64,000 nucleotides of DNA from Rhodanobacteraceae bacterium (lineage in GTDB: Bacteria; Pseudomonadota; Gammaproteobacteria; Xanthomonadales; Rhodanobacteraceae): NCBI GenBank assembly GCA_003142815.1, contig PLNP01000006.1:115308-179307 (forward strand), in the 5' to 3' direction. The first letter of the stretch is position 1. Each line of letters starts with the position of its first letter. Positions 1 to 8,534 of this stretch are shown in pieces. The position numbers were made by a program, and so were the translations under genes. Under the pieces are notes generated by a model. It was not told the DNA's origin, searched no databases, and saw nothing but the letters and a program-made list of their open reading frames with translations.

Positions 1-27
1 GGCACGGCGCTGCACAAGATCGATTGA
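1..27 (+). CDS. C-terminal end of an upstream gene (partial)
   Basis: From base 1 one frame reads GTALHKID and then TGA, ending three bases before the start of the next gene. The closeness to that start, with no other spacer, suggests the tail of a co-directional gene cut by the window edge. Eight residues are too few to assign a family. Confidence 0.3.
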   Translation, partial: GTALHKID

Positions 28-30
28 GCG

Positions 31-606
31 ATGTCGACGCCGACGCATCCAGCAGTCCCCGCGACGATCTGGACGATCGGCCATTCGACGCGTCCGATCG
101 ATCAATTCCTCGGCCTGCTCGCTGAATACCGCATCGAGGCGATCGCCGACGTGCGCAGCTTTCCCGGCTCGCGTAAATATCCGCAGTACGGCAAGGAAAT
201 GCTCGCGGTGACGCTCGCCGAACACGCGATCGGCTATCACTGGTTGGCCACGCTCGGCGGTCGTCGGCGTGTCTTGCCCGATTCGCCGAACACAGCCTGG
301 CGCAACGCATCGTTTCGCGGCTACGCCGACTACATGGCCAGCGCCGAATTCGCACAGGGTCTGGTCCAGCTGCTGGAGCTGGCGAGCAAAGCGCGCACCG
401 CGCTGATGTGCGCAGAAGCGGTCTGGTGGCGCTGCCATCGCTCGATGATTGCCGACGCGCTGTGCGTGCGCGGCATCGAGGTCATGCATATCCTCGATGC
501 CAAACACAGCGTCGTGCATCCGATGACATCGCCAGCGCGCATCGTGCGCGGACGGCTGACGTATGCGGCCGACGGGGAGCCGGCGGAATCCGCCAAACGG
601 CCTTGA
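31..606 (+). CDS. DUF488 family protein
   Basis: The 191-residue product fits the DUF488 family of small cytosolic proteins with no established activity. The family signature is clear: an N-terminal IWTIGHSTR segment (about residues 13-21), then a DVRSFPGSRKYP stretch (about 40-51), and a C-terminal segment with conserved cysteines, ALMCAEAVWWRCHRS (about 121-135). The length is normal for the family. The start codon lies three bases after the preceding stop, so it is probably translated by coupling; no clear Shine-Dalgarno sequence is visible. The next gene follows after about 80 bases on the same strand. The family call is firm; function is unknown. Confidence 0.85.
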   Translation: MSTPTHPAVPATIWTIGHSTRPIDQFLGLLAEYRIEAIADVRSFPGSRKYPQYGKEMLAVTLAEHAIGYHWLATLGGRRRVLPDSPNTAWRNASFRGYADYMASAEFAQGLVQLLELASKARTALMCAEAVWWRCHRSMIADALCVRGIEVMHILDAKHSVVHPMTSPARIVRGRLTYAADGEPAESAKRP

Positions 607-684
607 TCGCATCGTTCGCGACTCCATGTCGCGAAGGACGAGGCGATCGCATCGCGCGAGCGCATGCAAGTACGAGGTGTTCCG

Positions 685-1353
685 ATGTCCGCCGTGAAAC
701 AACCCGTTCCGGTCCGCATCGATTTCGTTTCCGATGTGTCCTGCCCGTGGTGCGCAGTCGGCCTGAAGTCACTGGAGCAAGCCATCGAAAGAGTCGGCGA
801 GCGCGTCGCGGTCGACCTCCATTTCCAGCCGTTCGAGCTGAATCCGCAGATGCCGCCGGAGGGACAGGACGCGACCGAGCATCTGGTGCAGAAATACGGC
901 TCGACGCCGGAACAGTTCGCGCGCAACCGCGAGACGATCCGCGCTCGCGGCGCGGAACTCGGCTTCGTGTTCAACCGGCGCGACCGTGTCTACAACACCT
1001 TCGACGCACACCGCCTGCTGCATTGGGCCGCGCTCGAAGGCGCGGACAAGGAGCGCGCACTCAAGCATGCATTGCTGCGCGCGTATTTCACCGACGGCGA
1101 AGACGTCTCCGCACACGATGTCCTCGCGCGCCTCGCCGGGGAAGCCGGCCTGGCCGCAGCCCGCGCACGGCAGATCCTGCCATCGGGCGAGTACGCCGAC
1201 GAGGTCCGGGCGCAGGAACGCTTCTACACCGAGCGCGGCATCCATTCCGTGCCGGCAGTGATCGTCAACGAGCGCCACCTGATCTCGGGCGGACAGCCGG
1301 TCGAGGTATTCGAGAGCGCGTTGCGGCGGATCGCGGAGGAGGGCGCAGCGTAG
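685..1353 (+). CDS. DsbA family (FrnE-like) oxidoreductase
   Basis: A cytosolic thioredoxin-fold protein of the DsbA/FrnE family (222 residues), expected to act as a dithiol-disulfide oxidoreductase or isomerase. The active-site CPWC motif is at residues 20-23, directly after the first beta strand (RIDFVSDVS), followed by the helical insertion typical of FrnE, and the cis-proline segment HSVPAVIVN comes near the C-terminus. There is no signal peptide. An in-frame ATG lies 21 bases upstream, but the ATG at 685 is preceded at 7 bases by GAGG and gives the expected family N-terminus, so it was chosen. It sits between DUF488 and the convergent gnd gene. The physiological substrate cannot be told from sequence. 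Confidence 0.88.
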   Translation: MSAVKQPVPVRIDFVSDVSCPWCAVGLKSLEQAIERVGERVAVDLHFQPFELNPQMPPEGQDATEHLVQKYGSTPEQFARNRETIRARGAELGFVFNRRDRVYNTFDAHRLLHWAALEGADKERALKHALLRAYFTDGEDVSAHDVLARLAGEAGLAAARARQILPSGEYADEVRAQERFYTERGIHSVPAVIVNERHLISGGQPVEVFESALRRIAEEGAA

Positions 1354-1411
1354 GAGTATTGCCGGCGCACATGACACGTCGGAGACGGGAAATCACGGGC
1401 GACCGGCCTCC

Positions 1412-2317
1412 TCACTCCTTCTTGATCGCATGCCCACCGAACTCGTTGCGCATCGCCGCGAGCAGTTTGTCGGAGAACGATTCCGCTTCGCGCGAACGCA
1501 GGCGTTCGAGCAGCGACAGCGTGATCACCGGCGCCGGCACATCGAGGTCGATCGCTTCGGCGACGGTCCAGCGGCCTTCGCCGGAATCGTCGACGTACGG
1601 CGCAATGCCCTGCATGGTTGGGTTCTTGGCGAGCGCGTCGCTTGTGAGATCGAGCAGCCACGAGCGCACCACACTTCCGTAGCGCCAGATCTCGGCGACC
1701 TGGTGCAGGTCGACTGCGAAATCCTTCTTGTGCTCGATGATCGAGAATCCCTCGGCATAGGCCTGCATCATTCCGTATTCGATGCCGTTGTGGACCATCT
1801 TCGTGAAATGCCCCGAGCCGACCGGGCCGACCCGACCCCAACCGGTGTCCTTGGTCGGTGCGAGCGTCTGGAAGATGGGGCCGAGGCGCGTGACGGTCGC
1901 TTCGTCGCCGCCGACCATCATGCTGTAGCCCTCGTCGAGGCCCCAGACGCCGCCGCTGGTGCCGCAATCGACGTACTGGATGGTCTTGTCCGTGCACGCC
2001 TTGGCGCGACGCAGGGTGTCCTTGTAATTGGAGTTGCCGCCGTCGATCAGGGTATCGCCGGACTCGAGCAAGCCAAGCAGCGCGGTGACCGTGCTGTCGG
2101 TGATCGCGCCGGCCGGCACCATCATCCAGACCGTGCGCGGGGCCTTGAGCTTGGCGACCAGTGCATCCAGTGTGGGCACCGATTCGCAACCCTTGGTTTC
2201 GATCGCCGCGCGCGCCTCGGGCTTCGGGTCGAAGCCGACGATGCGGTGGCCGCCGCGTACCAGACGCTGCGCCATATTGGCGCCCATGCGCCCGAGACCG
2301 ATCATGCCCATGTCCAT
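1412..2317 (-). CDS. gnd: 6-phosphogluconate dehydrogenase, decarboxylating (short form)
   Basis: Oxidatively decarboxylates 6-phosphogluconate to ribulose 5-phosphate in the pentose phosphate pathway, in the cytosol. The 301-residue protein is the short YqeC/GntZ-like form, not the roughly 470-residue enteric form. The Rossmann motif GLGRMG is at residues 7-12, followed by a GFDPKPEA segment at the cofactor-discriminating position; the GTSGGVWGL substrate motif and the catalytic region GSGHFTKMVHNGIEYG are intact. Short-form enzymes often prefer NAD+, but preference cannot be settled here. It is transcribed toward the DsbA-like gene and follows the decayed glucoamylase-like gene by 93 bases on the same strand. 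Confidence 0.92.
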   Translation of the reverse strand: MDMGMIGLGRMGANMAQRLVRGGHRIVGFDPKPEARAAIETKGCESVPTLDALVAKLKAPRTVWMMVPAGAITDSTVTALLGLLESGDTLIDGGNSNYKDTLRRAKACTDKTIQYVDCGTSGGVWGLDEGYSMMVGGDEATVTRLGPIFQTLAPTKDTGWGRVGPVGSGHFTKMVHNGIEYGMMQAYAEGFSIIEHKKDFAVDLHQVAEIWRYGSVVRSWLLDLTSDALAKNPTMQGIAPYVDDSGEGRWTVAEAIDLDVPAPVITLSLLERLRSREAESFSDKLLAAMRNEFGGHAIKKE

Positions 2318-2410
2318 TGTGTTTGCTCCGGTTGGATGAATCGACTGCGACGGATTTTTCCCGCAAGCGGACTGCGACCAAAGACTACGACCGCCGCGCG
2401 CAGCCCGGGC

Positions 2411-3684
2411 TCAAAGCCAGCCGCCCGCGAAACCCGCGCGGCGCAAGCCATCGACGACGTATGGGCTGCCGCGCATCAGATTCCAGATCATGCCGCCGAG
2501 ATGGTTCTCGATCATCAGCACGATCGGGCCAAGATTCAGCCCGTAATGCCAGGGAGATACCCAGCCGGCTGGCGACTGTGGATTACCGTCGAAGGTTTGA
2601 TTGAACGTCGCCTTGAAGCCGTAGCGATGCTGGTCATGAAGCTGCAGGGTAAGCACGAAATGATGAATCGTCGGCAACACGATGTCCGGCGCGAACGGCA
2701 ACGAGGCGACAACCGCCCACGGTGCGAGCGTGCCGTCGTCGATACCGAACGGGGCGCCGCAGCCCTCGTAGTCGAAGAAATGGCGCTCGATGCCGTCGAT
2801 GCAACGCACATCGGGACCGAGGCCGTCGCTCGCGGTGATGCCCCACGAGTGCTGGCCATAGCCGTTGAAACCGAGCGGATTGTGGATCGCATAGCGTTGC
2901 TGGTGTTCTCAAAATAATCGATGCCCTTGCGGCGCACGAATTCATCCTGGATGCCACGAAAATCGATCCAGGCATGCGAGAGTTGGTGGGTGGACAGCGG
3001 CCCACAATAAAGTCGACGCCATAGCAGTGCTTCCATTCGTATGTGGATACCCAAGCTGTGTAGCTGTCTGGCGGCAATGGATGGGTCGGCGATCCGAGCG
3101 CGAGCATGTAAAGCAGCAGCGCTTCGTCGAATCCTTCCCAGCGATAGTGAATGAAGCCGCTTTCCGGCTTCCAGCCGTGGCCAATCGTTCCGGTATCGGT
3201 TTGCAGCCACGGCCAGTCCGCGCGCCGATACAATGCATCGGCGAGCTCGCGGATTTCGCGTTGATCGGGCGTGTCTGCACTGAAATACGCGGCGGCCGCC
3301 AGCATGCCGGCGAACAGGAACCCGCTGTCGACGGTGGACTTCGCACTGCCACGCACGACGGCCTGTCTGCATGTCGAGGAAGGGGTAGTAGAAGCCGTGA
3401 TAGTCGATCGCGTCGGGCGCGGCGCTTTGTTCGCTGTTCCAGAAGAAACGCAGCGTGGCCAGGGTCCGTTCGATCGCTTCGGGCGCGGTCATCCAGCCGT
3501 TTTGGACCGCGACCGGATACGAGGTCAGCGCAAAACCCGTCGCCGCAATGCTCGCCGGCCAGTCGGGCGCGGTCTTGTCGATCACCAGGCCGTTCGCGGG
3601 ATTGGTTTCGTGCTTGAAATAAGCGAATGCGCGCTCCTGCAGATGCCGGAGCTGGTGAATCTCATCGGAAGAATGTGAGCGCAT
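2411..3684 (-). pseudogene. Glucoamylase-like protein, frameshifted
   Basis: The remains resemble the secreted or periplasmic glycoamylase-like family (PF10091 type, about 420-450 residues). Pieces lie in order in three reading frames. An N-terminal piece (from MRSHSSDEIHQ to the HGFYYPFLDM motif) runs to about 3340. A second frame carries STVDSGFLFAGMLAAAAYF through the KHCYGVDF segment to about 3010. The first frame resumes with CGPLSTHQLSHAWIDFRG to about 2900. A third frame carries YAIHNPLGFNGYG through to the end. The breaks fit small deletions: two bases near 3339, one or four near 3010, and an indel of unclear size near 2900. Domain order is otherwise complete, so decay is recent or the breaks are sequencing errors. 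No signal peptide is seen at the available start. Confidence 0.75.
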
Positions 3685-4023
3685 GGCGGCCGTTGCGACG
3701 TGGAAGGATCTGCAACTTCCGCGCGCGGCTCATTGTGCAAGCCGCGTTGTCGGTTTTCGCGGACGCAAAGGGAAAGGCTAGCGCATTCCAGCGCACTTCG
3801 CGCTCGTCGCCGCCTGGGCATCGGTCGCGCGACCGCAACGCTGTCGCGCAGGGGGCCATGTTCAGCGCGGCATGAGCAAGCGGCTGACAGATCGTTGTCC
3901 GATCGACTTTGCGGGCTTCCCCAGCGCGAGGCCTCTATATTAATGTGGAGTATTGGCCCCGAAGCGATGAGGTTGGCGCTGCGGTTCGCATCGTCCGCGC
4001 GCGATTGGTGATCGATCAAGGGT
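3685..4023. other. Gene-free stretch
   Basis: No reading frame here has credible protein features on either strand. The 3685 end lies upstream of the decayed glucoamylase-like gene and the 4023 end lies downstream of a small membrane protein, so it may hold the former's promoter. No convincing -35/-10 pair, terminator or repeat was recognised. Confidence 0.5.
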
Positions 4024-4470
4024 TCAATTCGGTTTCGCGGGACCGCCGCGCAACATCAGCACGATCGACAGTGCGACCGCGCACGCGACGATGAGCGCGT
4101 TCGATCCGCTGAGATTGGCGCGTGCGATGTCGAACGCCATCGCCGGTTCCATTTGCTGCAGCGTCGCGCGCATCGACAAGCCAAGCAATGAGGCGACCTG
4201 CGCGACTGCCTGCAGGCAGAACGCATACATGGACCCAAGCACGACGCAGCCGGCCGCCAGCAGCGCGCCGAACCAGCGTCCGCCGAAACCGTGTGCGCGC
4301 AGCGCCCACGCGATCAGCAACGCGACCACGAACGCAAACGCGGCAAGATCGCTGCGGCTGTAGAGCGAGAGCAGGCACCACACCGCGCCGCCGGCGAGCG
4401 CGCACATCAGCGCGGTCGCAATGCCGAGCGCGTGCGCGCGCTTGTTGTTGGAGGATGTCTCGCGCTGCAT
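4024..4470 (-). CDS. Small inner-membrane protein of unknown function
   Basis: The 148-residue product has a short basic N-terminus followed by about four hydrophobic segments (roughly residues 16-35, 41-55, 62-83 and 128-144), so it should be an integral inner-membrane protein. No catalytic motif or known family was recognised. The reading frame is open further upstream, but the upstream part is arginine-rich and lacks membrane character; the ATG at 4470 gives the most protein-like N-terminus (MQRETSSNNKR). No clear ribosome binding site precedes it. It stands alone between a gene-free stretch and a REP-like palindrome. Confidence 0.5.
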   Translation of the reverse strand: MQRETSSNNKRAHALGIATALMCALAGGAVWCLLSLYSRSDLAAFAFVVALLIAWALRAHGFGGRWFGALLAAGCVVLGSMYAFCLQAVAQVASLLGLSMRATLQQMEPAMAFDIARANLSGSNALIVACAVALSIVLMLRGGPAKPN

Positions 4471-4634
4471 CGTGCGGCCGCTATCGTCGCGCCAGGGCGA
4501 CCAATCGACGGCGCGAGAAAACCAATCATAGCGGCGAACGCCACGCTGTGGAATCGATCGCCTGAAGCAAGGAGAACCGCGAAGACGTCTGCCCGGATGT
4601 CCCACAATGGATGCGGCACGAGTATGTCTTGATT

Positions 4635-4780
4635 CCGTTCCGGCTGAGCCCTTCGACTGTGCTCAGGGCAGGCTGCGCGCCGAAGGTGCGAAGTCGCAGC
4701 CTCACACCATGCCCTTCGACTTCGCCGCTGCGCGGCGCAGCCTGTCCTGAGTGCAGTCGAAGGGCTCAGGGTGAACGGTA
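4635..4780. repeat. REP-like palindromic element (CCGTTC/GAGCCCTTCGACTG family)
   Basis: Two inverted copies of one unit face each other: an arm with GAGCCCTTCGACTGTGCTC and CAGGCTGCG (4646-4676) and its imperfect reverse complement (4733-4774), separated by about 55 bases that also hold smaller inverted pieces. The outer ends read CCGTTC and GAACGG. The same unit recurs at 44483-44599. It is intergenic, between a membrane protein gene and a GNAT gene. Confidence 0.7.
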
Positions 4781-4883
4781 AAAACGGCATCGTTTCGAAT
4801 CAATAGTGGTGCTCGGAAAAAGCGCAATGCGTTCAAGCGATCGCGCGGGAAAGCACGACAGTCAGGTGTCGCGCAGCATCGCT

Positions 4884-5294
4884 TCAACGAACGATCTCGT
4901 CACCCGCACGCAGCATCCATGCTTGCGGGAAATGCGCAAAACCGATGTGCGGGTAGTAGTTTTCCGCAGCGGGCGCGGCCAGCAGCAGCAGTTTTGCTTG
5001 CGGCGCGGCGGCCTGTGTGCGGCGGATCAATTCCTTGCCGATTCCCTGGCATTGATGTGAAAGGCGCACGGCGAGATCGGCGAGGTAGGTGGTCCAGACG
5101 AAGTCGGTGACACAACGCGAGATGCCAACCAGCAAGCCACCATCCCAGGCCGTGACTGTCAGGTTTGCATGCGCGAGCATCTGCTTGAATCGCGCCTCGT
5201 CATCGATCGGCCGGCGTTCGCCGAGTGTCGAAGTTCGATACAGATCGATCGCTTCGTCGACAGCGGGTCGGTAGTCGTCGCGGTAGAGGATCAT
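4884..5294 (-). CDS. GNAT family N-acetyltransferase
   Basis: A 136-residue GNAT-fold protein expected to transfer an acetyl group from acetyl-CoA to an unidentified amine. Motif A is visible at about residues 71-93 (ADLAVRLSHQCQGIGKEL, with the QCQGIG pyrophosphate-binding loop), and the C-terminal part has the motif-B-like ENYYPHIGFAHF. It begins four bases inside the end of the upstream flavin-binding protein gene (ATGA overlap), so the two are almost certainly one transcriptional and translational unit. Divergent from both is a MocR-type regulator, which suggests this pair is its target. Confidence 0.85.
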   Translation of the reverse strand: MILYRDDYRPAVDEAIDLYRTSTLGERRPIDDEARFKQMLAHANLTVTAWDGGLLVGISRCVTDFVWTTYLADLAVRLSHQCQGIGKELIRRTQAAAPQAKLLLLAAPAAENYYPHIGFAHFPQAWMLRAGDEIVR

Positions 5295-6010
5295 GGCGAA
5301 ATCCCGTTCGTTTCGAGCAGCGCGCGTACCGACGCGGGCAACGCCATCTCCGTGTCGAGATCGCCGGCGGGTTCAGGCACGCCATAGGTCGATCGCTGCG
5401 GCACGACGCCGGCCCAGTGCGGCAGCGCGAGATCGGCTGCATCATCCTTGACGCCGCCGTTGCGGATCTTCGCGCTCGCGTCCTCGATCGCGAAACGCAG
5501 CACGTGCGTCGCCGCGAGCTCGTTGCGGTCGGCCGGGCGCGATTCGGCGGCGCGGCCGGGAATCAGCGCGTCGACGAACCGCGCGAGCGCGTCGGCTTTC
5601 GCGGCGGGATCGGTCACCAGCGTGGCGCGGCCGAACGCGACGACCGAGCGGTAATTCGCCGAATGATTGAAATGCGAACGCGCGAGCACCAGCCCGTCGA
5701 CATGGGTGACGCTGATGCAGGCGGCAATCCCAGCGCCGAGCTGGTTGACCAGCCGGCTCGCGATGGAGCCGTGCAGAATGAGCGCATCGCCGTCGCGCGC
5801 ATACAACATCGGGATCACGAATGGCTGGCCGTCCACGCAGAAGCCGACATGCGCGATCATGCCGGCGTCCAGAATCGCGTGGACGGTTGCATGGTCGTAG
5901 TGCGCACGCGCCTTCGTGCGCTGCACGCGATGGCGCGCCTGCGGGTTTGCCGCGGTCGTTCCCGCAGTCGATCCGGATGTCACGGCGTAGCTGCCAGGTA
6001 GGTCGGTCAT
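5291..6010 (-). CDS. Pyridoxamine 5'-phosphate oxidase-like flavin-binding protein
   Basis: A 239-residue protein of the split-barrel flavin-binding superfamily (PNPOx-like, close to the NimA/'flavin-nucleotide-binding' group). Diagnostic segments are the HYDHATVHAILDAGMIAHVGF start of the barrel (about residues 36-56), the VDGQPFVIPMLYARDGDALILHGS strands, and the SHFNHSANYRSVVAFG stretch. These proteins bind FMN, F420 or haem, and the exact reaction is unknown. A longer in-frame start at 6064 would overlap the probable operator; the ATG at 6010 was preferred because it starts a normal N-terminus (MTDLPGSYAV) and clears the divergent promoter region. It is coupled to the GNAT gene downstream. 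Confidence 0.8.
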   Translation of the reverse strand: MTDLPGSYAVTSGSTAGTTAANPQARHRVQRTKARAHYDHATVHAILDAGMIAHVGFCVDGQPFVIPMLYARDGDALILHGSIASRLVNQLGAGIAACISVTHVDGLVLARSHFNHSANYRSVVAFGRATLVTDPAAKADALARFVDALIPGRAAESRPADRNELAATHVLRFAIEDASAKIRNGGVKDDAADLALPHWAGVVPQRSTYGVPEPAGDLDTEMALPASVRALLETNGISP

Positions 6011-6056
6011 GGAGGCTGCAGTCAAGGTCGGAAGACGCAATTTGCGCGCGATCATT

Positions 6057-6074
6057 GGTACCATCCAGTTCCAT
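6057..6074. promoter_or_regulatory. Candidate MocR operator (direct repeat)
   Basis: Two similar octamers, GGTACCAT (6057-6064) and AGTTCCAT (6067-6074), are spaced ten bases start to start, one helical turn, in the gap between the divergent flavin-binding protein gene and the MocR-type gene. MocR regulators typically bind direct repeats in such divergent promoters. This is inference from spacing and position. Confidence 0.4.
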
Positions 6075-6088
6075 GTTCATGGGCACTG

Positions 6089-7543
6089 ATGGAGCCAATC
6101 GTGTATCTCGACCTTGATGGGCAGGGCGCGCGCTACGCGCAATTGATCCGCGCGTTGAAGGGCGCGATCTTCGATGGCCGCGTCGCCGCTGGTGCGCGCT
6201 TGCCGGCGAGTCGCTCGCTCGCGCGCGAACTCGACCTATCGCGCAACACCGTACTCGCCGCCTACGAACAGTTGCAGGCCGAAGGTTTCCTGCTGGGGCG
6301 GGTCGGCTCCGGCAGTTTCGTCGCCAATGTCGGCAACGCGGCGCCGTTGCGGCGCACTTCGAGCGCGCTGATCGCGCCGCTTTCAGCCTTCGCGCGACGC
6401 GCGCTTGCCAACACCGACGGACGTGGCATTCCCGGCCATCAACACGCCGATCTGCGCTACAACCTGCAATACGGCCTGCCGCTGGCCAATCCGCTGCTGG
6501 CGAGCAGGTGGCGGCGCGAGGTGAGCAGCGCAGCCGAGCATGTCCAATTCGATTATCCGGACGCGCAGGGCTTGCTCGCATTGCGCGAGCAGGTCTGCGA
6601 CTACCTTGGGCGGCGCCGCGGCGTGCCGGCTGCGCCTGAAGATGTATTGATCGTCTCCGGCACGCAGCAGGCATTTGCGCTGGCCGCGCGCGTACTGCTC
6701 GCGCCAGGTGACACCGTGGTGCTGGAAGATCCGCACTATCGCGGTGCGCGCCAGGCGTTCGCCGCACACGGCGCGCGCGCGCGCGGTTGTCGTGTCGATG
6801 GCGATGGCCTGGTGCCGGCTGCATTGCCGACGAGCGCACGACTCGCCGTGGTCACGCCGTCGCATCAGTTCCCGACCGGCGCGCTGCTGCCGTTGGCGCG
6901 CCGCGTGGAGTTGCTCGACTGGGCCGCGCAGCATCGCGCGTGGCTCATCGAGGACGACTACGATGGTGAGTTCCGTTACGGAGGTCGCCCGCTGGCGGCG
7001 TTGAAATCGCTCGATCGCGATGGTCGCGTGATTTATATCGGAAGTTTCTCGAAAGCGCTGTTTCCCGCGTTGCGGCTCGGTTACATGGTGTTGCCGGCTG
7101 CGTTACGCGATGTGTTCGTGGCCGCGAAGTGGCTGGAGGATCGCGGTTGCAACACGCTCGTTCAAGCGGCGCTCGCGCATTTCATGGCCGATGGTGGGTT
7201 CGAGCGCCACCTGCGTCGTGCCGCGGTCGCGTTGCGTGCGCGCCGTGCCGCGATGCTGAACGGTCTCACCAAACATGCCGCCGGCATTGTCGAGGTTGTC
7301 GATTCGAATGCCGGCATGCATCTGACCGCGTGGCTGACCTGCGCAAACCACGGTGATTGCGAGCGCCTCGTCGCCTGCGCGCGTGGGCGCGGACTCGGCC
7401 TGTACACGGTCGCGCCGTATTGCCTGAAACCGCCGCCGCGTCCCGGCCTCGTACTCGGCTACGCGGGCCTGCCGCCGGCCGACATCGAGGCGGCGATGCG
7501 GCTGTTCGGGAAATGTCTGCGCGAGGTGGGGCTCGTCGCCTGA
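6089..7543 (+). CDS. MocR/PdxR family transcriptional regulator with aminotransferase-like domain
   Basis: A 484-residue chimeric regulator. Residues about 1-75 form a GntR-type winged helix (GARLPASRSLARELDLSRNTVLAAYEQL). The remainder is a fold-type I aminotransferase domain that binds pyridoxal phosphate: SGTQQAFALAARVLL, the VLEDPHYRG segment, the DDYDGEFRY segment and the PLP lysine in GSFSKALFP at K322. The length is typical. Divergent from a flavin-binding protein/GNAT operon, it probably controls that operon and itself, sensing PLP or a PLP adduct. Classical PdxR regulates pyridoxal phosphate synthesis genes, but no such gene is nearby, so the target pathway is uncertain. Confidence 0.9.
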   Translation: MEPIVYLDLDGQGARYAQLIRALKGAIFDGRVAAGARLPASRSLARELDLSRNTVLAAYEQLQAEGFLLGRVGSGSFVANVGNAAPLRRTSSALIAPLSAFARRALANTDGRGIPGHQHADLRYNLQYGLPLANPLLASRWRREVSSAAEHVQFDYPDAQGLLALREQVCDYLGRRRGVPAAPEDVLIVSGTQQAFALAARVLLAPGDTVVLEDPHYRGARQAFAAHGARARGCRVDGDGLVPAALPTSARLAVVTPSHQFPTGALLPLARRVELLDWAAQHRAWLIEDDYDGEFRYGGRPLAALKSLDRDGRVIYIGSFSKALFPALRLGYMVLPAALRDVFVAAKWLEDRGCNTLVQAALAHFMADGGFERHLRRAAVALRARRAAMLNGLTKHAAGIVEVVDSNAGMHLTAWLTCANHGDCERLVACARGRGLGLYTVAPYCLKPPPRPGLVLGYAGLPPADIEAAMRLFGKCLREVGLVA

Positions 7544-7668
7544 CAGAGGTGTTGAATAGCATGGGTTTGTCCCGATATGACGTGGATCAGACCGGTGCAT
7601 TGCCACAGACGGCATAATGGATGCTCGGGATACCGCTACCGCACAGCCAACACCTATGCAGAAACGTA

Positions 7669-8226
7669 ATGGGCGCCTACAGCCAAACCTCTGAACCGAT
7701 CTGTTTCGAGCGCGACTGCGCCGCCGTGATGGTGCCGCAGGGCGACAACGTGACCCTGCCGGCAGGCCAGGTCGGCTATATCACGCAGGCGCTCGGCGGC
7801 AGCTTCACGGTCTATGTCGACGGCAACCTGTTCCGCATCGCCGGCGGCGACGCCGACGCGCTCGGCAAGGACGCGCCGATTGCGCTGACACTTGCCGATA
7901 ACGCTGGCGACGAGGATGTCGAGAAGCTGGTCTGGGCCCAGCTGCGCACGTGTTTCGATCCGGAGATTCCGATCAACATCGTCGAACTCGGCCTGGTCTA
8001 CGACTGCGACCTCGAACACCTCGATGGCGGCCGCCGCAGGGTCAATGTGCGCATGACCCTGACCGCGCCCGGTTGCGGCATGGGCGAGATCCTCGTCGAC
8101 GATGTGCGTACCAAGCTCGAGATGATCCCGACCGTCGCCGAGGCCGACGTCAACCTGGTCTTCGATCCGCCGTGGAACCAGACGATGATGTCCGACGCGG
8201 CGCGGCTTGAAACCGGCATGTTGTAA
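7669..8226 (+). CDS. sufT: SufT-like Fe-S cluster assembly protein
   Basis: A 185-residue cytosolic protein with a C-terminal MIP18/DUF59 domain (about residues 80-170), as in SufT, which assists maturation of iron-sulfur proteins. The domain carries DPEIPINIVELGLVY and the conserved cysteine loop LTAPGCGMGEIL. The N-terminal extension (PICFERDCAAVMVPQGD...) is characteristic of the SufT subgroup. An ATG 48 bases upstream is in frame, but the start at 7669 gives the family N-terminus. The rest of the suf operon is not in the window, so this is a detached copy. It is followed by a palindromic element. Confidence 0.82.
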   Translation: MGAYSQTSEPICFERDCAAVMVPQGDNVTLPAGQVGYITQALGGSFTVYVDGNLFRIAGGDADALGKDAPIALTLADNAGDEDVEKLVWAQLRTCFDPEIPINIVELGLVYDCDLEHLDGGRRRVNVRMTLTAPGCGMGEILVDDVRTKLEMIPTVAEADVNLVFDPPWNQTMMSDAARLETGML

Positions 8227-8266
8227 TTGAGGGACGAGGGTTTAGGGACGAGGGGCGAACGGTAGT

Positions 8267-8429
8267 TAGTACTGCAACCCGGAAGTACCGAAACATGAAA
8301 GCGCGTCTTCGCCCTCATGGCGTCGTTGCAAACCTTGCCAAGGGCCAGTCTTGGCGGCGGTTCGCGCCTCGCCCAGAGGGCGAATCCATCGCTTTCATCG
8401 TGTTCCGCCATTTCCGGGTTGCAGTACTA
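8267..8429. repeat. 163-bp MITE-like palindrome flanked by TA
   Basis: The ends are a perfect 18-base inverted repeat (8267-8284 and 8412-8429, starting TAGTACTGCAACC). The complementarity continues imperfectly inward, with GAAACATGAAAGCG facing CGCTTTCATCGTGTTC and two TTCGCCCTC-type arms, so most of the element can fold on itself. TA dinucleotides lie at both outer ends, as expected from IS630-type TA target duplication. No transposase is present. It fills the gene-free gap 8227-8534. Confidence 0.65.
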
Positions 8430-8534
8430 GATTCAAACTGGCGCACTACTCGATGTAGGCGAGGCGTCCGCTGATCCGCGTTCACAACAACGCCGTCGTT
8501 TCGTTTTAGGATGCGCGCTTCCGGGGCAGCAGCC

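Noticed and set aside
1430..2917. 495-codon open frame on the plus strand
   Set aside because: It is antisense to gnd and to the decayed glucoamylase-like gene, is arginine-rich and shows no domain; it is a by-product of high GC content.
5442..6839. 465-codon open frame on the minus strand overlapping the flavin-binding protein and MocR genes
   Set aside because: Arginine/proline-rich shadow frame; both overlapping genes have clear family motifs in their own frames.
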